Of a stretch of DNA of 64,000 nt, positions 1-13,100 are shown one piece after another. The stretch comes from Diphasiastrum complanatum (lineage: Eukaryota; Streptophyta; Lycopodiopsida; Lycopodiales; Lycopodiaceae), in the NCBI GenBank assembly GCA_029204225.1, contig CM055098.1:15646858-15710857 (forward strand). The letters are read 5' to 3'. The first letter of the stretch is position 1, and every line of letters begins with the position of its first letter. Below the pieces are notes generated by a model. It saw nothing but the letters and a program-made list of their open reading frames with translations. It was not told the DNA's origin and ran no database searches. Both the position numbers and the translations under genes were made by a program.

Positions 1-277
1 CCCTAATTTTGATTGGATCTCTAGATAGTGAGGTTGCTGGACTTCATTTGAGTGTGTTTCAATCTTAGGAAGTGGCAAAAGTCATTAGATTGAGGATAGA
101 TCATAGGTTGATCAAGATTCCATGATTCTATGTGTTGATTTGCTTGGATAAGTGCTAGAAGAGAATTTGTGAGATAGTTTCAAATCTTGGTGATTTCTTT
201 TGAAAGCATTTGTTGTTGTTCAAAGGAGTGCTTTGTGCATTGAAACAGGTTGAAAGAGAAGATCAGGTCATTGCTAC
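1..277 (+). mobile_element. Copia copy A, untranslated leader (5' part outside window)
   Basis: This stretch matches the untranslated leader of Copia copy B almost base for base: window position 1 corresponds to about 62547. It is therefore the leader between primer-binding site and gag of the same element family. The 5' LTR and primer site of copy A lie to the left of the window. Visible differences from copy B are a one-base indel near position 70 and scattered substitutions. Confidence 0.85.
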
Positions 278-1110
278 ATGGCAACCTCAATTGGAGTCAT
301 GTTGAAAGCCAATGATAGGCTTACGTCAAGTAACTATTCATTACTTCTTGAGATGAATGATGCTTTGGATATTGTTGTAGGTTTGGAGGAGAGACCAGCA
401 ACACAACAAGATCAATGGAGGTATGACAAGAGGGCCAAGAAGGCTCTACACATGATAAAGATGAATGTTACCAATGAACTTCTCAAGGAAGTTGGTAAGT
501 GCACATCATCTTTGGAAGCTTGGAATTCATTGAAGAAGCTTTATGAATCCAAGTCTACTTCTAGAGTGCTGACTCTAAGAAGGCAAATCTTTTCTTGTTT
601 GCAAAAGAATGAAGAAAGTCCAAGTACTTTTGTTTTGAAAATGAAAGCATTGAATGATGAGTTAGCTTGCATAGATGAAAGCATTAAGGAAGGAGAGCTT
701 ATTCAAGTGATTCTTAATGGCTTGTTGGATGCTCATGCTAACATTGTTCAAAGTATTGCTATTCAATAGACTTTGCCAAGTTTGATGGATCTTCAAGAGA
801 TCTTGATCAATGAGGAATATAGGCTTCAAGCAAGAGGTGGATCTACATCGACACTTCAAGAGGATGCTATGTTCACAAAGGGCAAATTCAAGGGCAAAGC
901 CAAAAGCAAGTGGGGGCAAGATCAAGTGGATGCTTCTTCAAGTGAAAAAGAAGAATAGATCAAAGCTCAAGTGCTTCTATTGTGGCATCAAAGGACACTT
1001 TGCAAGTGAGTGCTACAAGAAGAAGAGAGATCAAGGAGACAAGCAAGGTAATTTTACTCTTGATGAGGATGGTTTGGATGTGCAAGATGCAAATGATGAT
1101 GCTTTTGTGA
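278..1110 (+). pseudogene. Copia copy A gag (nucleocapsid), broken
   Basis: Gag of a Ty1/Copia retrotransposon, which would package element RNA into virus-like particles. The ATG at 278 aligns with the gag ATG of copy B at 62825. The N-terminal half is a UBN2-type Copia gag domain, followed by a basic stretch and a CCHC zinc knuckle (C-x2-C-x4-H-x4-C) at 972-1013. Lesions compared with copy B: an in-frame 21-bp deletion near 341 removing seven residues beginning WKVRM, an AAG to TAG nonsense change at 767-769, and small deletions near 912-950 that move the zinc knuckle into another frame. The protein cannot be made as one piece. Pol follows without a gap, as expected for Copia. Confidence 0.9.
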
Positions 1111-2740
1111 TGTCTTCATGTATGCTTGCTAATGATGGAGATCTAGATCCTTGGTGGATTGATAGTGGAGCAAGTTCACACATGACCTTTCACAAAGAAT
1201 ACTTCACTTCTTTGTTGGCATATGGAAATGACAAGAGGGTGATCTACACGGCCAATGATGGTGAGTGTGCAATCAAAGGGATTGGCACAATTCCTATTTC
1301 TCTCTCTACAAATAGGAATGTTCATTTGGAGGATGTCTTGTTTATTCCATCTATTACCAAGAATTTGCTTAGTGTGAGTCAAATGCTAAGTAAGGGCCTC
1401 AAGGTGGAGTTTGATGGAGATGCTTGTTTGATCAAAAGGAAAGATGTCTTGATTGGAAAAGGTAAAAGGCAAGGGAAGTTGTTCAAACTTTATGCTTGTG
1501 TTATTGCTAACCAAGTTGGATGTGTTGCAAGGGAGCAAATTTCTATTCAAGAGGTTTGGCACAAAAGGATGGGACACCTCAACTTCAAGTCATTGGAGAT
1601 AATGGCAAGGAAGAAGGTTGTGATTGGTCTTCCAAGTTCCTTAAGTAATGACAAGCATGTTTGTGAGTCTTGTGCTTTGTCTAAGTCACATAGACTACCT
1701 TATACTATATCCATTTCTAGATCTACAAAGCCTTTTCAGCTTGTACATTCGGATATTCATGGATTTACTACAATTAGCAATAGTGGAGCTAAGATGTATG
1801 TAACATTCATTGATGATTTTAGTAGATTTTGTTGGATCTATCTACTAAAGAGCAAGGATGAAGTGTATGATGTCTTTGTCAAGTTCAAGAATGCAAGGGA
1901 GAACCAATTCTCCACAAAGATCAAGTGCTTGAGAGGTGACAATGGTGGTGAGTACATATCTAACAAGTTCAAGGCCTTTTGTGATGAGCATGGGATCAAG
2001 AGGGAGTATACAACATCAAGGACCCCACAACAAAATGGAGTGGCTGAAAGGAAGAATAGGACTTTATGTGAAAGTGCTAAAGCTATGAGATTAAGTGCTA
2101 ATCTTGACAAACCATTTTGGGATCAAGCTTTGTTGTGTGCCAATTTCTTGTGCAATAGGTGGCCGAGTGCTATTTTGGATGGAAGGACACCTTTTGAGAT
2201 GCTATTCAAGAGGAGGCCGAGTGTCAACTTTCTAAGAACCTTTGGATGCACATGCTATGTCAACATTACTCTTGATGATAGGACAAAGGAGGATCCATCT
2301 TCAAGAAGAGGTATTTTTGTTGGATATAGTGAGGTGAGTAAAGCCTACAAGGTTTACATTCCTTCTACTAACAAAGTGATTGTTGGTAGAGATGTCATTT
2401 TTGATGAGGGAAACATTCCAAAGGTGTCTTCAAGCATGATTGATGGTAAAGTAGATGGTTCTAACATTCTTGATGTTGATGAGAAGGATCCTACTTTGGA
2501 TGGTGGTGATGATGGACCTTCATCAAGTCAAAAGCCAAGGAGAACATCAAGAGAAAGACAAGTACCTTCAAGGCTCACATATGATCAAAAGGGTAAGCAA
2601 GTAGTTTCTGGAAATTATGTTGCTTTCCTAACCTCTTTGGATGATCCTACAAGTGTAGATCAAGCAACGAAAGAAGAGGAGTGGATCCAAGCAATGGATC
2701 TTGAGTATCGATCTCTTATGAAGAGTGGAACATCTTTTGG
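1111..2740 (+). pseudogene. Copia copy A pol: protease, GAG-pre-integrase and integrase
   Basis: Open in one frame and clearly Copia. The aspartic protease active site DSGASSHM starts at 1161. A GAG-pre-integrase domain follows, with an HxxxH-type zinc-binding region around 1558-1690 (VWHKRMGHLNF and CESC). The integrase core has the DDE-type motifs: LVHSD near 1740, DNGGEY near 1938 and QQNGVAERKNR near 2029. The post-core region contains FGCTCYV and GYSEVSKAYK, and the linker reaches EEWIQAMDLEYRSLMK near 2670-2720. That is the point where reverse transcriptase normally starts, but homology stops abruptly there. Order PR-IN followed by missing RT is diagnostic of Copia. The copy is non-autonomous. 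Confidence 0.93.
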
Positions 2741-3248
2741 AGGATCTTCTTGTGTACATGGAGCTATGCAAGTGGATGGATGTTATCTTGCTATAAAATC
2801 AAGTAATGGATCTGGAAAACAAATTTTGTTCAATGACTTTGATGGTAAAGTTGAAGATCAATTATGTCACTCATCCATGGCTAAGTTCTCAAGTGTTGAG
2901 CTACTTGGTGCCAATACTTGGAGATTGTCAATTTTTGGTGAATTCATGGTCATTTTCTTGTGTCAAGTAGATCTTGAAGATGGACTAGTGCAAACTACTT
3001 GGTTTATAGAGTCATGTGGTGCTGGATTTGCATCATTAATGTACTCACCTACTCATGGATTTCCAAGGTTTGATGGTTTCTTGTGGCAAGATGAAGATGG
3101 AGGCTCATTCATGGAGTATCATGGTGGATACAAGGCAACAAAGGACAAAGGAGGAGGAGACATGCAAGCAAAAGTTGATCACTCACATTTATTGTTTGTT
3201 TGCTGTATTTTTCCAGAATCAACCTATACTAAAACAAAGGCACTTTAG
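2741..3248 (+). mobile_element. Copia copy A segment after the RT/RNase H deletion
   Basis: The integrase frame happens to stay open to 3246-3248, but the predicted residues match no RT or RNase H. There is no FxDVKTAFL-like block, no YVDD and no RNase H motif. I read this as the untranslated 3' part of the element joined to the end of the integrase linker by an internal deletion of about 1.5-2 kb. The alternative is unrelated captured sequence. No LTR can be recognised after it, because the element's own LTR (seen at 61574-62223) does not recur here. Confidence 0.55.
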
Positions 3249-3748
3249 AGCTCACAAGTGCCTCACAAATAAAGCCCTCTGAATTCAAGTTGAATCACTT
3301 TGACATTCTTATCACAAACCTATCAAAATTCGAGCCTACTAGAAATGCAACTTTCACTAGTTTTGCATTCCAAGATAAACAGACTGAACCTGAAAGGTGT
3401 CTTGGAGGACCTCAAAAAGCCAAAAAATGACCTATTAAAGCCCTCAAAAGGCTGATCCAATTTCCTGTAGATTGCTAGCAATGTGATCCTTATGAAAATC
3501 TCTCCTAGATGACTAGTTCACAAAGACGAGCCATCAAGACTTTCTAATTTGGTTTTCTTGAATAAAGACGACTCAATCTCAGTTTATGAAGTTACAACTC
3601 AGCAAATCAAATCCCGTTTGATCTATTTTCATTCAAATGAAACCAAATTTGGAGGTACTATCACTAGTAGCAAATGCAAAACCAATACTACTCAAAATCT
3701 AGGATTACAGCTTGAAGAATTCAAATCTAAAGCTCACTTTTAGATTTG

Positions 3749-3761
3749 ACTCTAATACCAT
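3749..3761 (-). other. Copia-like primer-binding site at a putative LTR edge
   Basis: On the minus strand the text reads ATATTTTACA followed by TGGTATTAGAGT. This resembles the end of a Copia LTR (terminal CA) followed by the initiator-tRNA-Met primer site, usually TGGTATCAGAGC. The LTR itself would lie at 3761 and above on the plus coordinates. Neither its far end nor its coding region could be found, so this is probably a relic. Confidence 0.35.
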
Positions 3762-5267
3762 GTAAAATATTGGCAAACAAATGAATCACAATAAGATCAC
3801 TACAAGACTAGTTAGTAGTATTTGGCAAAAAATAAAGATGCACTTTTACAGGTCTCAAGCCCACCAATGTGACAAATGTACTTCTTGATAACTAAAAAGT
3901 GACATGCATAATCAAGTTATCTGATTCATCATCTTTAGGGTGTATTTGTGAGGCATTGGATTAAAACTGGTAAACGTGATTTTTTTATTTTCAATGAAGC
4001 AACTTTCCTGAAAGTGCTTTCTATGAATTGCTGGCTGGAGAAAAGTGAAAGGCTTGTATAAAAATCCAGAGTTGAAATATATGTTGTTAATTCTGAAAGA
4101 CATGCCTGAAAGTATGATAGAGGTTTCTGCAAGATGTATAAACCAGATCTACAAAATCAATGAGATGCATAGTTATTGGTACTACTTACATGCCTTCAAG
4201 ATGAGGACAGGCAAAATTTTATTCCAGAGATAATCTGGTATAGAAAGTTCTCGAGGATTCCAAAGAGAGAAAAACAGAATCTTTTTTATTGAAAAAAATA
4301 AAGGTAGCAATTTCACGTTGTGAATTGTAGGGAAATCCTAGCAGACGATACATTCACAACTAGTGATATTCACAACTGACGATACATAGCCTTTTAGCAT
4401 GCATCACTCATCTTTGTAAGCATAGGTTCCTACCTACAAGCTCATGGATGTGTAGAGCTAGTCGTGACCAAGACATAACAAAATGTTGGGAATAAGCTAC
4501 AAAAAGGTTCATAGTCAATAGCATAGTTCCCAACTTAGAAGCCTGTTCCGACGCATTCTGGTCAGAACGTACTGTATGGAACGTACTGGGGCGGAATGAC
4601 TTTTTTTTCCCCCAAAATATTGGCTATGCAATTAATCACAATCAGGTATGCACAATCATCTAGGATTATATATTCACATCATGATCTTACTAATATCATG
4701 AAAAGAGATCAAATAGAACATGAGTAACTCTTACAAATCATGATCTTTGCATCATCTGAGTAGGTGTGTGTAACTATGTCAAATGACAAATTTGAAACAA
4801 AATCTGATAGTACACTCAACCACGCTTACTGAAATTCTAAGAAAACAATGGCTTGTGAAGATTACTTAAGGGTGATTACGAATCATCTTAACCAGTAAGA
4901 ATGCCTTACAATCATAATTGCTAATTACTCCATAATTTGCTAGAATATAGAACGATAACCATTCGTAGCAGATGACATTACTAGAGTAATCAAAATATTT
5001 GATGTCCAAGCTACCTAGCTATTAGCTTAATCTTAAAGAAAATCATGTATAGTGGACATCCTGAAAGTGTAAAGACATCATCAAAACTTCCTTGTCACAT
5101 CCAAAACAAGAAGCTCGTCAGTAAACGAGATTACCAGATTATTTACTCGTTTCCCAGCTAAAGATGCTCCACCATAATCTGCTGAAACTGTAATCTGAAA
5201 TATAGTCCTACTCTCTTGATTCCTTTGTTAAATACGTATCTCTTCTAAAAAAATTTTGGCCAAGTTC

Positions 5268-5540
5268 GGGAATGGAACACGTTCCACAACGTAACGTGTT
5301 CCGTTCCAAAACAGGCAACTAGTGGTTCCCAGGAACCGTTCCATACTGTTCAAGGTATTTTAGGTATAAATTTTTTTTTTTTCCCTGGTATGGAACAGGT
5401 TCCATTCTGAAACAGGAACGGTTCCGTACCTTAGGAACGGTACACTAAAAAATTCATTCCTAAGGAACGGCTGTGCTTCCTTAGGAATGGTATCGTACCC
5501 GTTCCTATCCAAAAATGTTAGGAACGGGTATCAATGGTCA
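5268..5540. repeat. Cluster of GGAACGG/CCGTTCC inverted motifs
   Basis: Within 270 bp the words GGAAC and GTTCC recur more than a dozen times in both orientations, making several short palindromes (for example GGAACACGTTCC and GGAACGGTTCC) around a T-run at 5370-5382. Related words occur at 4540-4600 next to another T-run. Subterminal arrays of short inverted motifs are typical of hAT or Mutator-like DNA transposon ends, so 4525-5545 may be a non-autonomous DNA transposon. No transposase or clear target duplication was found. Confidence 0.4.
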
Positions 5541-6009
5541 GTAGTAAAAGGTAAATATGAAAAAGATTAGTGTCCAAAAACTCAACAATGCACAATGACA
5601 ATGGGAAACAGAAAACCTCAAAAATTAAGAAATTAGTGAGTGGTTAAGTGGGAGATGAAATCATGAGATACATAACGCAGAGAGTCTTCCGAATCATGGG
5701 GAAAAAAAATTACTAGCTAGCGTCATCAGTGTGACTGCATGCTCAAATGATACCATATGCTTAACAATTTCAGTCCACCTTGCTTTCATCAAAGTGAAGT
5801 GTGACAGCCCCTAAGAACACTGTCTTGAAACTTTGTCATGCTCTTGCACAACAATCTCAAATAGCGTGAGAGCAATGTACGAGATTCATCGTTGAATAGT
5901 CAATCAGCAGAAGCCAACCAGTAGGGAAACTTCTTAATGATCAAGAAAAATCAATGTGTGTTAATCATGCACTACTAGTCATAGGAAACAGAAGAGAACA
6001 GGAGACATG

Positions 6010-6212
6010 TCAAAGAAAACACCCGACTACTAGTATCCCCCATCAATTTTCTGCTTCAAATCTGGGTGGTCAGCAAGATACTCGTCAACAGTCAGCGTTC
6101 TCAAAGAAAACACCCGACTACTAGTATCCCCAATTGTGGTTCTTTATTTCCTCATCAATTTTCTGCTTCAAATCTGGGTGGTCAGCAAGATACTTGTCAA
6201 CAGTCAGCGTTC
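6010..6212. repeat. Tandem duplication of the last exon of ATP synthase subunit d
   Basis: Positions 6010-6100 (91 bp) and 6101-6212 (112 bp) are two copies of one unit. The second unit carries the working final exon. The first copy, downstream on the gene's strand, lacks 21 bp that encode the last residues before the C-terminal GY, and differs by one base (CTCGTC against CTTGTC). It sits where the 3' UTR should be. Confidence 0.85.
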
Positions 6213-6262
6213 TCAAAGCCTCCTGCAAAGTGGACATGGTACAAGGAAGTCATCCGCACTGG

Positions 6263-6344
<82 letters not shown>

Positions 6345-7073
6345 ACACACACACACACAGAGCTTGTGGACTATTCCTGATAGGAGTTAGAAAACTACCT
6401 TCTTTTGCTGCAGTTTTTTAAGTTCCTCAGAAAGCCTAGCTGCTTCTCGTTTGGACTCTTCCTCCATCTGAGTTGCCTTCACAAGCTGCATCACAATGTC
6501 AAAAACCTACATTAAGCTTCCAAACCAGAAGCCCTTAGAACTCAAATATGACACAACCTCCTTTGAAGGATCTTTTTATTTTTGCTGCATACATTTCCTC
6601 TCAAGGCATAGGCATTTGATCTTCCTGACCAAGTCAAAACTCAACCACTTTAACTGAAACTCAATGGAACAAATTATCTGAACTTTTCAGAGTTCAGAAT
6701 TTTTTGTTTAGGGAAAGAAAATAGTCAGAAACCTACCCATTCTTCATACTTCTTTTTGTATTCTGGAGTATAGGTATCCTCATACTCTGGAATCTCGAGG
6801 GCTGAAGTCAAGCACGGAGATTCTTAAAATTAGAAACACATCTTGTTCCTGGAATCTGAAGTCTAGGAGTCTACAAATTTTGAGCACTTCTGAAAGTTAA
6901 TAGGAAAAGCGTGCATACATTCATATGACTTCTGGAAAATATTGACAATAGAAGGGCCCAGCTTTTCCTTGTAAAAATCCCAATTTATTGTTGGGGGTTT
7001 CTGCAACTCCACATGAACGAAGAAAACATTAAATAAGATCCATAGAGGGCATCAAAAATGAAAAACGTTGCAT

Positions 7074-7134
<61 letters not shown>

Positions 7135-10100
7135 AAAACAAAATATTCTTGTGTTGCATACTTGCCCTTCCTCTTCATCTCACACGTCTTTCCTCATCCT
7201 TTTGTTATCTCCTATTCTCTATTGCATCCCATATCTGCCAAAAAATGAACTAGCTCTAACCCCCTGGAAGGAGTCTACAACTTGCAATAACATGGTGCCC
7301 ATGCAATAGGAGAAAAGGATGTTGATGATCAGCCTGCATAGAACATCAATCCATCCATGGAGTAGCTGCAATCCTAACATGCACCCTTCAACACTTGCAA
7401 CTGATCTTGGCACTCTATTGACTGCCTCATGTTGTCTTCCTCATGGACTACGCTAATTTATGGCTTTTTTGTTTTTGCCAAGGGAGAGGGGGAGGTTGCT
7501 ACCTTTGGAGCATATGAGGCTTTGCTCGACAGCAAGATGAAGAAAACTAGTGCCAAAACTGTTGAAAATCTTCAATCTATCACAATTAATGCTCCAAGAA
7601 AAATTGGCTGTATTGTAGCCCTTACAATTTTACTCAATTGTTTGATTGCAGGTTTCACATCTTAATTAAGATCTTGCCACAAAACGACATGAATTGACTC
7701 ATGAGTGAGACACTATAAGAAATGTCCGGTCTTGAATTACATAGGTAAATGAGACAGCCAATAGCTTGACAGTATAAAGTAGTGTCAAATGATTCACCAT
7801 CACCTTGACTACTTAATTTTAGGCCTGTCTCCATAGGTGTAGCAACCGGCTTGAAATCTTCCATCTTGAACCGCTTCGAAATCTGCCCAATGTAGCGTTT
7901 TTGAGAGATGAAAATTCCAGCCCCTTCTTGTACAAATTCAAGACCAAGATAAAAGTGCAATAGGCCTAAATCTGAGGTTTCAAAAACCATACCAGATCAA
8001 GTATTACGGCATCAATCTGCTGCTCATTACTTCTCGTAATAATAATATCATCAACATAAAGCAAAATAATGATGATATAATCTGAAGTATGCTTGACATA
8101 AAGAGTAGATTCGCTAGGACTATTAGTAAACCCTCGATCACAAAAGTAGGCATGTATCTTTTGATACCACATCCTCGGAGCTTGCTTCAGTCCATAAAGT
8201 GCCTTCTTGGAAGACAAACTTTATCTTCTTGGCCTTCAACCAAAAAACCAGCAGGTTGTTGAAGGTACACTTCCTCATTGAGATCACCATTGAGGAATGC
8301 TGTCTTTATGTCAAGTTGCCGCAAACGCCAACCAAAGTGGGCAGCCAAAGAGGTTACTACCCTCACGGTAGTCATCCGAGCAGTAGGAGAAAAAGTCTCC
8401 TCATAATCAATCCCCTTTTGCTGAGCATAGCCTTTGGCAACAAGCCTTGCCTTGTACCTTTCAATGGTACCATCTGCCTTATACTTGATTTTGTATACCC
8501 ATTTAAAACCAATTGCCTTCTTCCCATGAAAAAGATCAACAAGAACCCAAATCTGGCTCTTCATAAGTGATTCATACTCATCTTACATCGCATCCTCCCA
8601 ACATTTTACTCACTTGGCCTGCTCATAGAAAACAGGTTCTTCTGCAACATCTCCATGAGATGTAAGAGCAAAATCGGAAAAATCAGCATAGTCCACTGAT
8701 TTTGTAGAGGCACGTGTCTTTCCATCATAAAATGAACTTACTTTGTTGTCCCGCAAAGTCGACAACAGCCACCGTGGGACTGTTTTGGGCTGTCCAACAA
8801 CCATGTCTCTTCTTACAATTTGTTGTCCAAGATCCTCCGACACCACACTTGGTTGTCCAAGATCTTCCAAAACTGGTCCTTGCTGTCCAACAGTTCCTGC
8901 AGGCTGATTATGAGCAACAATGGGCGGTTCTTGATGAACATTAGGCTGTACACTTGATGAGGTGTTGGGCAGGTCGAAACTGGTTGATTGCTGCCCCTTA
9001 TCTCCAGCAATAGAAGATGGTACCAAATCTGGAAAAACTTCAACATTCACACTATGTGGGCTGTCCCCCTTCAAGATATGAGTTGGGGCCACATCCAATG
9101 AATTCTTTTCATCAAAATGCACATCACGACTAACAATAATCTTGTTAGTGCTCAAATTGAACAACCTATATAGCCTTTGCTTTCACTACTATAGCCAACA
9201 AAAATGCATTTAACAACTCCATCCTCAAGCTTTGTACGAAGTTTATCCGGAATAAAAGCATAAGCCGTACAACCAAAAATGCGAAAGTGAGAGATTGAAG
9301 GCTTCTTCTCATACCAAACTTCATAAGGAGTTAATACTATCAATGCTTTAGTAGGACAACAATTGCTTACGTATGCTGCCGTTATAACCGCTTCAGCCCA
9401 AAACTTGTGAGACAGCCCCTTTGCTTTGAGCATGCAACGGGCCATCTCCATAAGTGTGCGATTCTTTCGCTCGGCAACACCATTTTGTTGAGGCGTATAG
9501 AGAGTTGTCATTTGATGTAGAATTCCCTTTTCTCGAAGAAATGCACTGAACGTATTCTGTGTATTCCCCTCCTCGATCGGTGCGTAGTGTCTTCAAAGAA
9601 TGCCCAAACTAATTTTCCACCATTGCTAGAAAATCTTTAAAACGTTGAAAAACTTCCCATTTAGCCTTCATAGGATAGATCCATGTAAAACAAAAAAAGT
9701 CATCAATAAAAGTCACAAAATAGATGCACTTTCCAATGGATTCGGTCTTCATTGGACCACAAACATCACTATGAACCAAATCAAATTTATCAAGAACCCT
9801 TATAGTTCCATCAATTGGAAAAGGTTTCCTTTGAAACTTTCCAAGTATGCACCCCTCGCATACATGCCCTTCCGGCTGCTCAATAGTAGGAATGTCTTCT
9901 ACCATATTAAATGTCTTCAGCTTCTTCAAACTTGCAAAGTTGAGATGCCCAAACCTTGCGTGCCACAATTCAGCCAACTCCAATAATTGTGATGTAGAAG
10001 CAACAAGACATGTAGAGGGAATTCGTCGCATAGGTATCCATAATGAATAAGCCAGCATGCATTGTTTCCGAAACAATAATCAAGAGTGATCTTTTAGGAT

Positions 10101-13100
10101 CCTTGACAAGACACTTATCTTCTTTGAACTCAACAACTAGTCCTTGCTTCAACATAGTTGAAACCGAAAGAAGATTCTTCTTGATTCCCGGAACATAAAG
10201 CACATTCTTAATGTACTTTTCTTCACCATTAGGCAAAATGATGGCTACAATTCCAATTCCATGAATAGAATAAGATGCATCATCCGCACATTGTACCTTA
10301 CTTCCATTTTGCACTTTCACTAATTTAGTGAATGCTTCTTTACGAGAAGTCATATGACGAGTAGCACCACTATCAATCACCCATTCAATGGACTGAAAAT
10401 CAGCAACTTGAAAAAAAAAAAACCGAATCTGAATTCCTCATAGATGTAGTAGTGCTAGTAGAAGCAATATTAGACACAAAAGCATAGTCTTGGTTGAAGA
10501 GATCACCACTAGCTTCAAGCTCTTGCTCCAAAGTAGCAAGTGAAGCCACTAGTATCAATTCCTTTACTCTCCTCTTTCGCAAGCTTCTTCTTACAATCCT
10601 TGATGAAGTGCCCATACCTTTTGCAATAATGGCACTTCCCTTTCTTCTTTTGAGTGTTGACATTTTGACCTCCAACGGGCTTTTGCTCATCCTTGAAAGG
10701 AAGATTCCCCTTTCCTTTTGACTTGCCTTTGCTCTTGCCTTCCGTGAAGAAAGCTTGATCTTGCTGAGTGTCACCCGCAAAGTTTTGCCTTGTTTGCTCC
10801 TCTTGAAGAAGCAGCCCAACAAGTTCATCAAAGGAGAGTTGTTTTCCCCTAAGAGAGATACTCAAAGATGAAACAAATGGAAGATAAAATGAAGGTAATG
10901 AGTTGAGAGTAATGGAAACAAATTGAGCATCCTCAATTATCTCATCAACATTGAGAAGCTCCTCACCAAGATCCTTGATCTTCATCAAGTGATTGGTCAC
11001 TTGATCCCTTTCTTGCATCTTCAACAAAGAAAGCTGATTTCTAAGATACACCACTCTTGCTGGATTTTTGACTCTATACATAGTATAAAGTGTATCCCAC
11101 GCACTTTTAGATGTCTTACAAGACCTAATATGAGGTAAGATAGATCTTTTCACAGCAAGAGCAACCATAGAATGTGCTTGTGCATCCCTTCTATCCCACT
11201 TCTTTTGTTCTTCCAAAGATGTAGAAGATGATGTTGATGATGATGATCCACGAGGTGTAGGAGGTGCCAAAGACGGAGGCCTTTTCTCATCACCATTGAC
11301 CAAATCCCACAGCCCTTTCGCTATGAGAAGATTCTTCATCATGTAACTCCACAAGGAGTAGTTTGTGCCATCCAACCGATCTTCACTAAACAAAGAACCG
11401 ATAGCTTCCGATTCTTTAGCCATTACCTCCAACCAAATTTCAGCTCGTAGTAGATAGGAAAGAGAGCCTTTCCACAACTAAATCTACTCAAAAATTTGCA
11501 GCAAACAAAGAGCTGAAAGTTAGGAGCACAAGATGTCTTTCAATCTGCAACCAAAATGCCCAAAAGATAATGGATAGATGGCTGTCTTTCTGCACAAAAA
11601 AACCAGCTTCTTGAAAATTAGGTTAGCTTCGATTGAAGCCTACACTGAAACCCAATTAGGAAGCCAAATAGTGTGATCAACACACACTCCAATGGGGTTG
11701 TTGAAAGCACCCTACTGCTTGCTGAGAATCTGCAAATTTCCAGCCACAAGTTGACCTAACCCTGAATAGGGTTTGCTGAATTTTGGGCGCCCTCCTACAC
11801 AAATGCAAACCTGAAAACAAAAACAGCAAGATAAAGAGACACCACAACCAAAAATCAGTAGCAGATTTTTGGGCGCCCTCCTCCAAACAAAAAAATACCC
11901 ATGGTTACACAAATCTCGACCTTTTGGGTCAAAGTAACCTATGGATTAACTTTAGCAAAGTCATTTATTTCTAACAAGCTTGCACTTGAAGCTAGCTTTA
12001 CAACACTAGGTCTCAACTCCCTTTACCACCACAAGCCATGCACTATGCCCAGCATGTGCTGATGTCCCCGAGACCACTTGGTCCATGTATGAATGTGACC
12101 TCTTCCAAATTCAATAAAGTTGATCCTTGGGGATGATTACCATTTCGGTTTCGCCTCCAAGACTGGTTCAAGAGAAAGGACCCTTATTTCAACCTTTTTG
12201 TGTCACTAGCGCCAAAGGGCCCGCACCACCGGTGCTTGGCCAACTGCTATGTCATTTGGCACTATGCCTTGGGATATTCTTTGCCTTTGTTAATTTTTTG
12301 GGGATGGATTTCAAGTTGGCTTTTGCTTCAATTGGGATATTTGCTTTTTCTAAGTTATGATTGGTTAAACTGGTTACCTTTTCTGAGTTGGCTTTTATAC
12401 ATACTCATATTGGATGAATGTTACACTTAAGTGTGTCTTGGGGAAAACACTCAAGTCCTAGTGCCCTTCAAGGCATTGGTGCTACAGCTGCTCAAAAGTG
12501 GCATGGATGGAGGTGGAGGTTTTGTAGATGAGGGGGTGCGACAACGTAGATTGTTTGAAGGGTGCGACATAAGCGGCTAGTAGAAGGCATGGTGGAAGGT
12601 GTGCCTATCTTTGGCTCTCAATTCGACTAGGGGTGGGAATTGTTGTGTTTGTTTTGTGGAAGAATTCTAGAGAAAAGAATAAGCTCCTTTCTCCATGTCA
12701 TGATTTCTACATTATTGACGGTTTATCAGTAGAGTAGGCCATTAAGTTGTCTTTCACAAGTTCATCCTTATCCTCACTCATCATCTATGAGTTTGGGACC
12801 CAACTAGCAATAAGACTATTGAGTACTTGCTATAGCTCACAATTCCAAAATGGCCTTTCTTACTATGCACTTGTTTAACAAGTTATAACAACCTACTGCT
12901 GATAAACTAGCATAACTCCACCCTTTCACAAAGCTTTCCTAAAAAAATATCAAGGAGAAGACAAAGTAAAGGAAAGCCAAAAGGAAAAAATTTGCATTCC
13001 AAGAAACCCTAACCCTAATTTCCGGAATGCAACGATCCAGAACATGGGCTGCATCTACGGTTGGGGTGAGTAGAATTTTTGCTCAACCTTAGCAAAATGG

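Larger units (their letters stand above)
3249..6009. other. Intergenic, no gene seen; LTR remnant and GGAAC-rich block
   Basis: AT-rich non-coding sequence. Two short open frames (3549-3743 and 4045-4233, plus strand) resemble nothing I recognise and are probably chance. Similar words at 3761-3800 and 4613-4650 (AAAATATTGGC ... AATCACAAT) suggest two decayed copies of one repeat. The palindromic block at 5268-5540 and the primer-site-like motif at 3749-3760 are listed separately. Confidence 0.6.

Noticed and set aside
6066-6421. Long Ser/Leu and Thr/His repeat frames over 6260-6360
   Set aside because: Translation of (CT)n and (CA)n microsatellites; the same happens at 7068, 14037, 18981, 21241, 30361, 37952, 45497 and 57923.
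12127-12430. Two overlapping hydrophobic frames of 76-77 codons
   Set aside because: Inside intron 1 of subunit d, no family resemblance, overlapping frames both open by chance.
12610-12660. AGGGGTGGGAATTGTTGTG as polypurine tract plus LTR start
   Set aside because: No matching second LTR, primer site or coding region nearby.
12990-13020. CCCTAACCCTAA words as interstitial telomere
   Set aside because: Only two imperfect units; too short.
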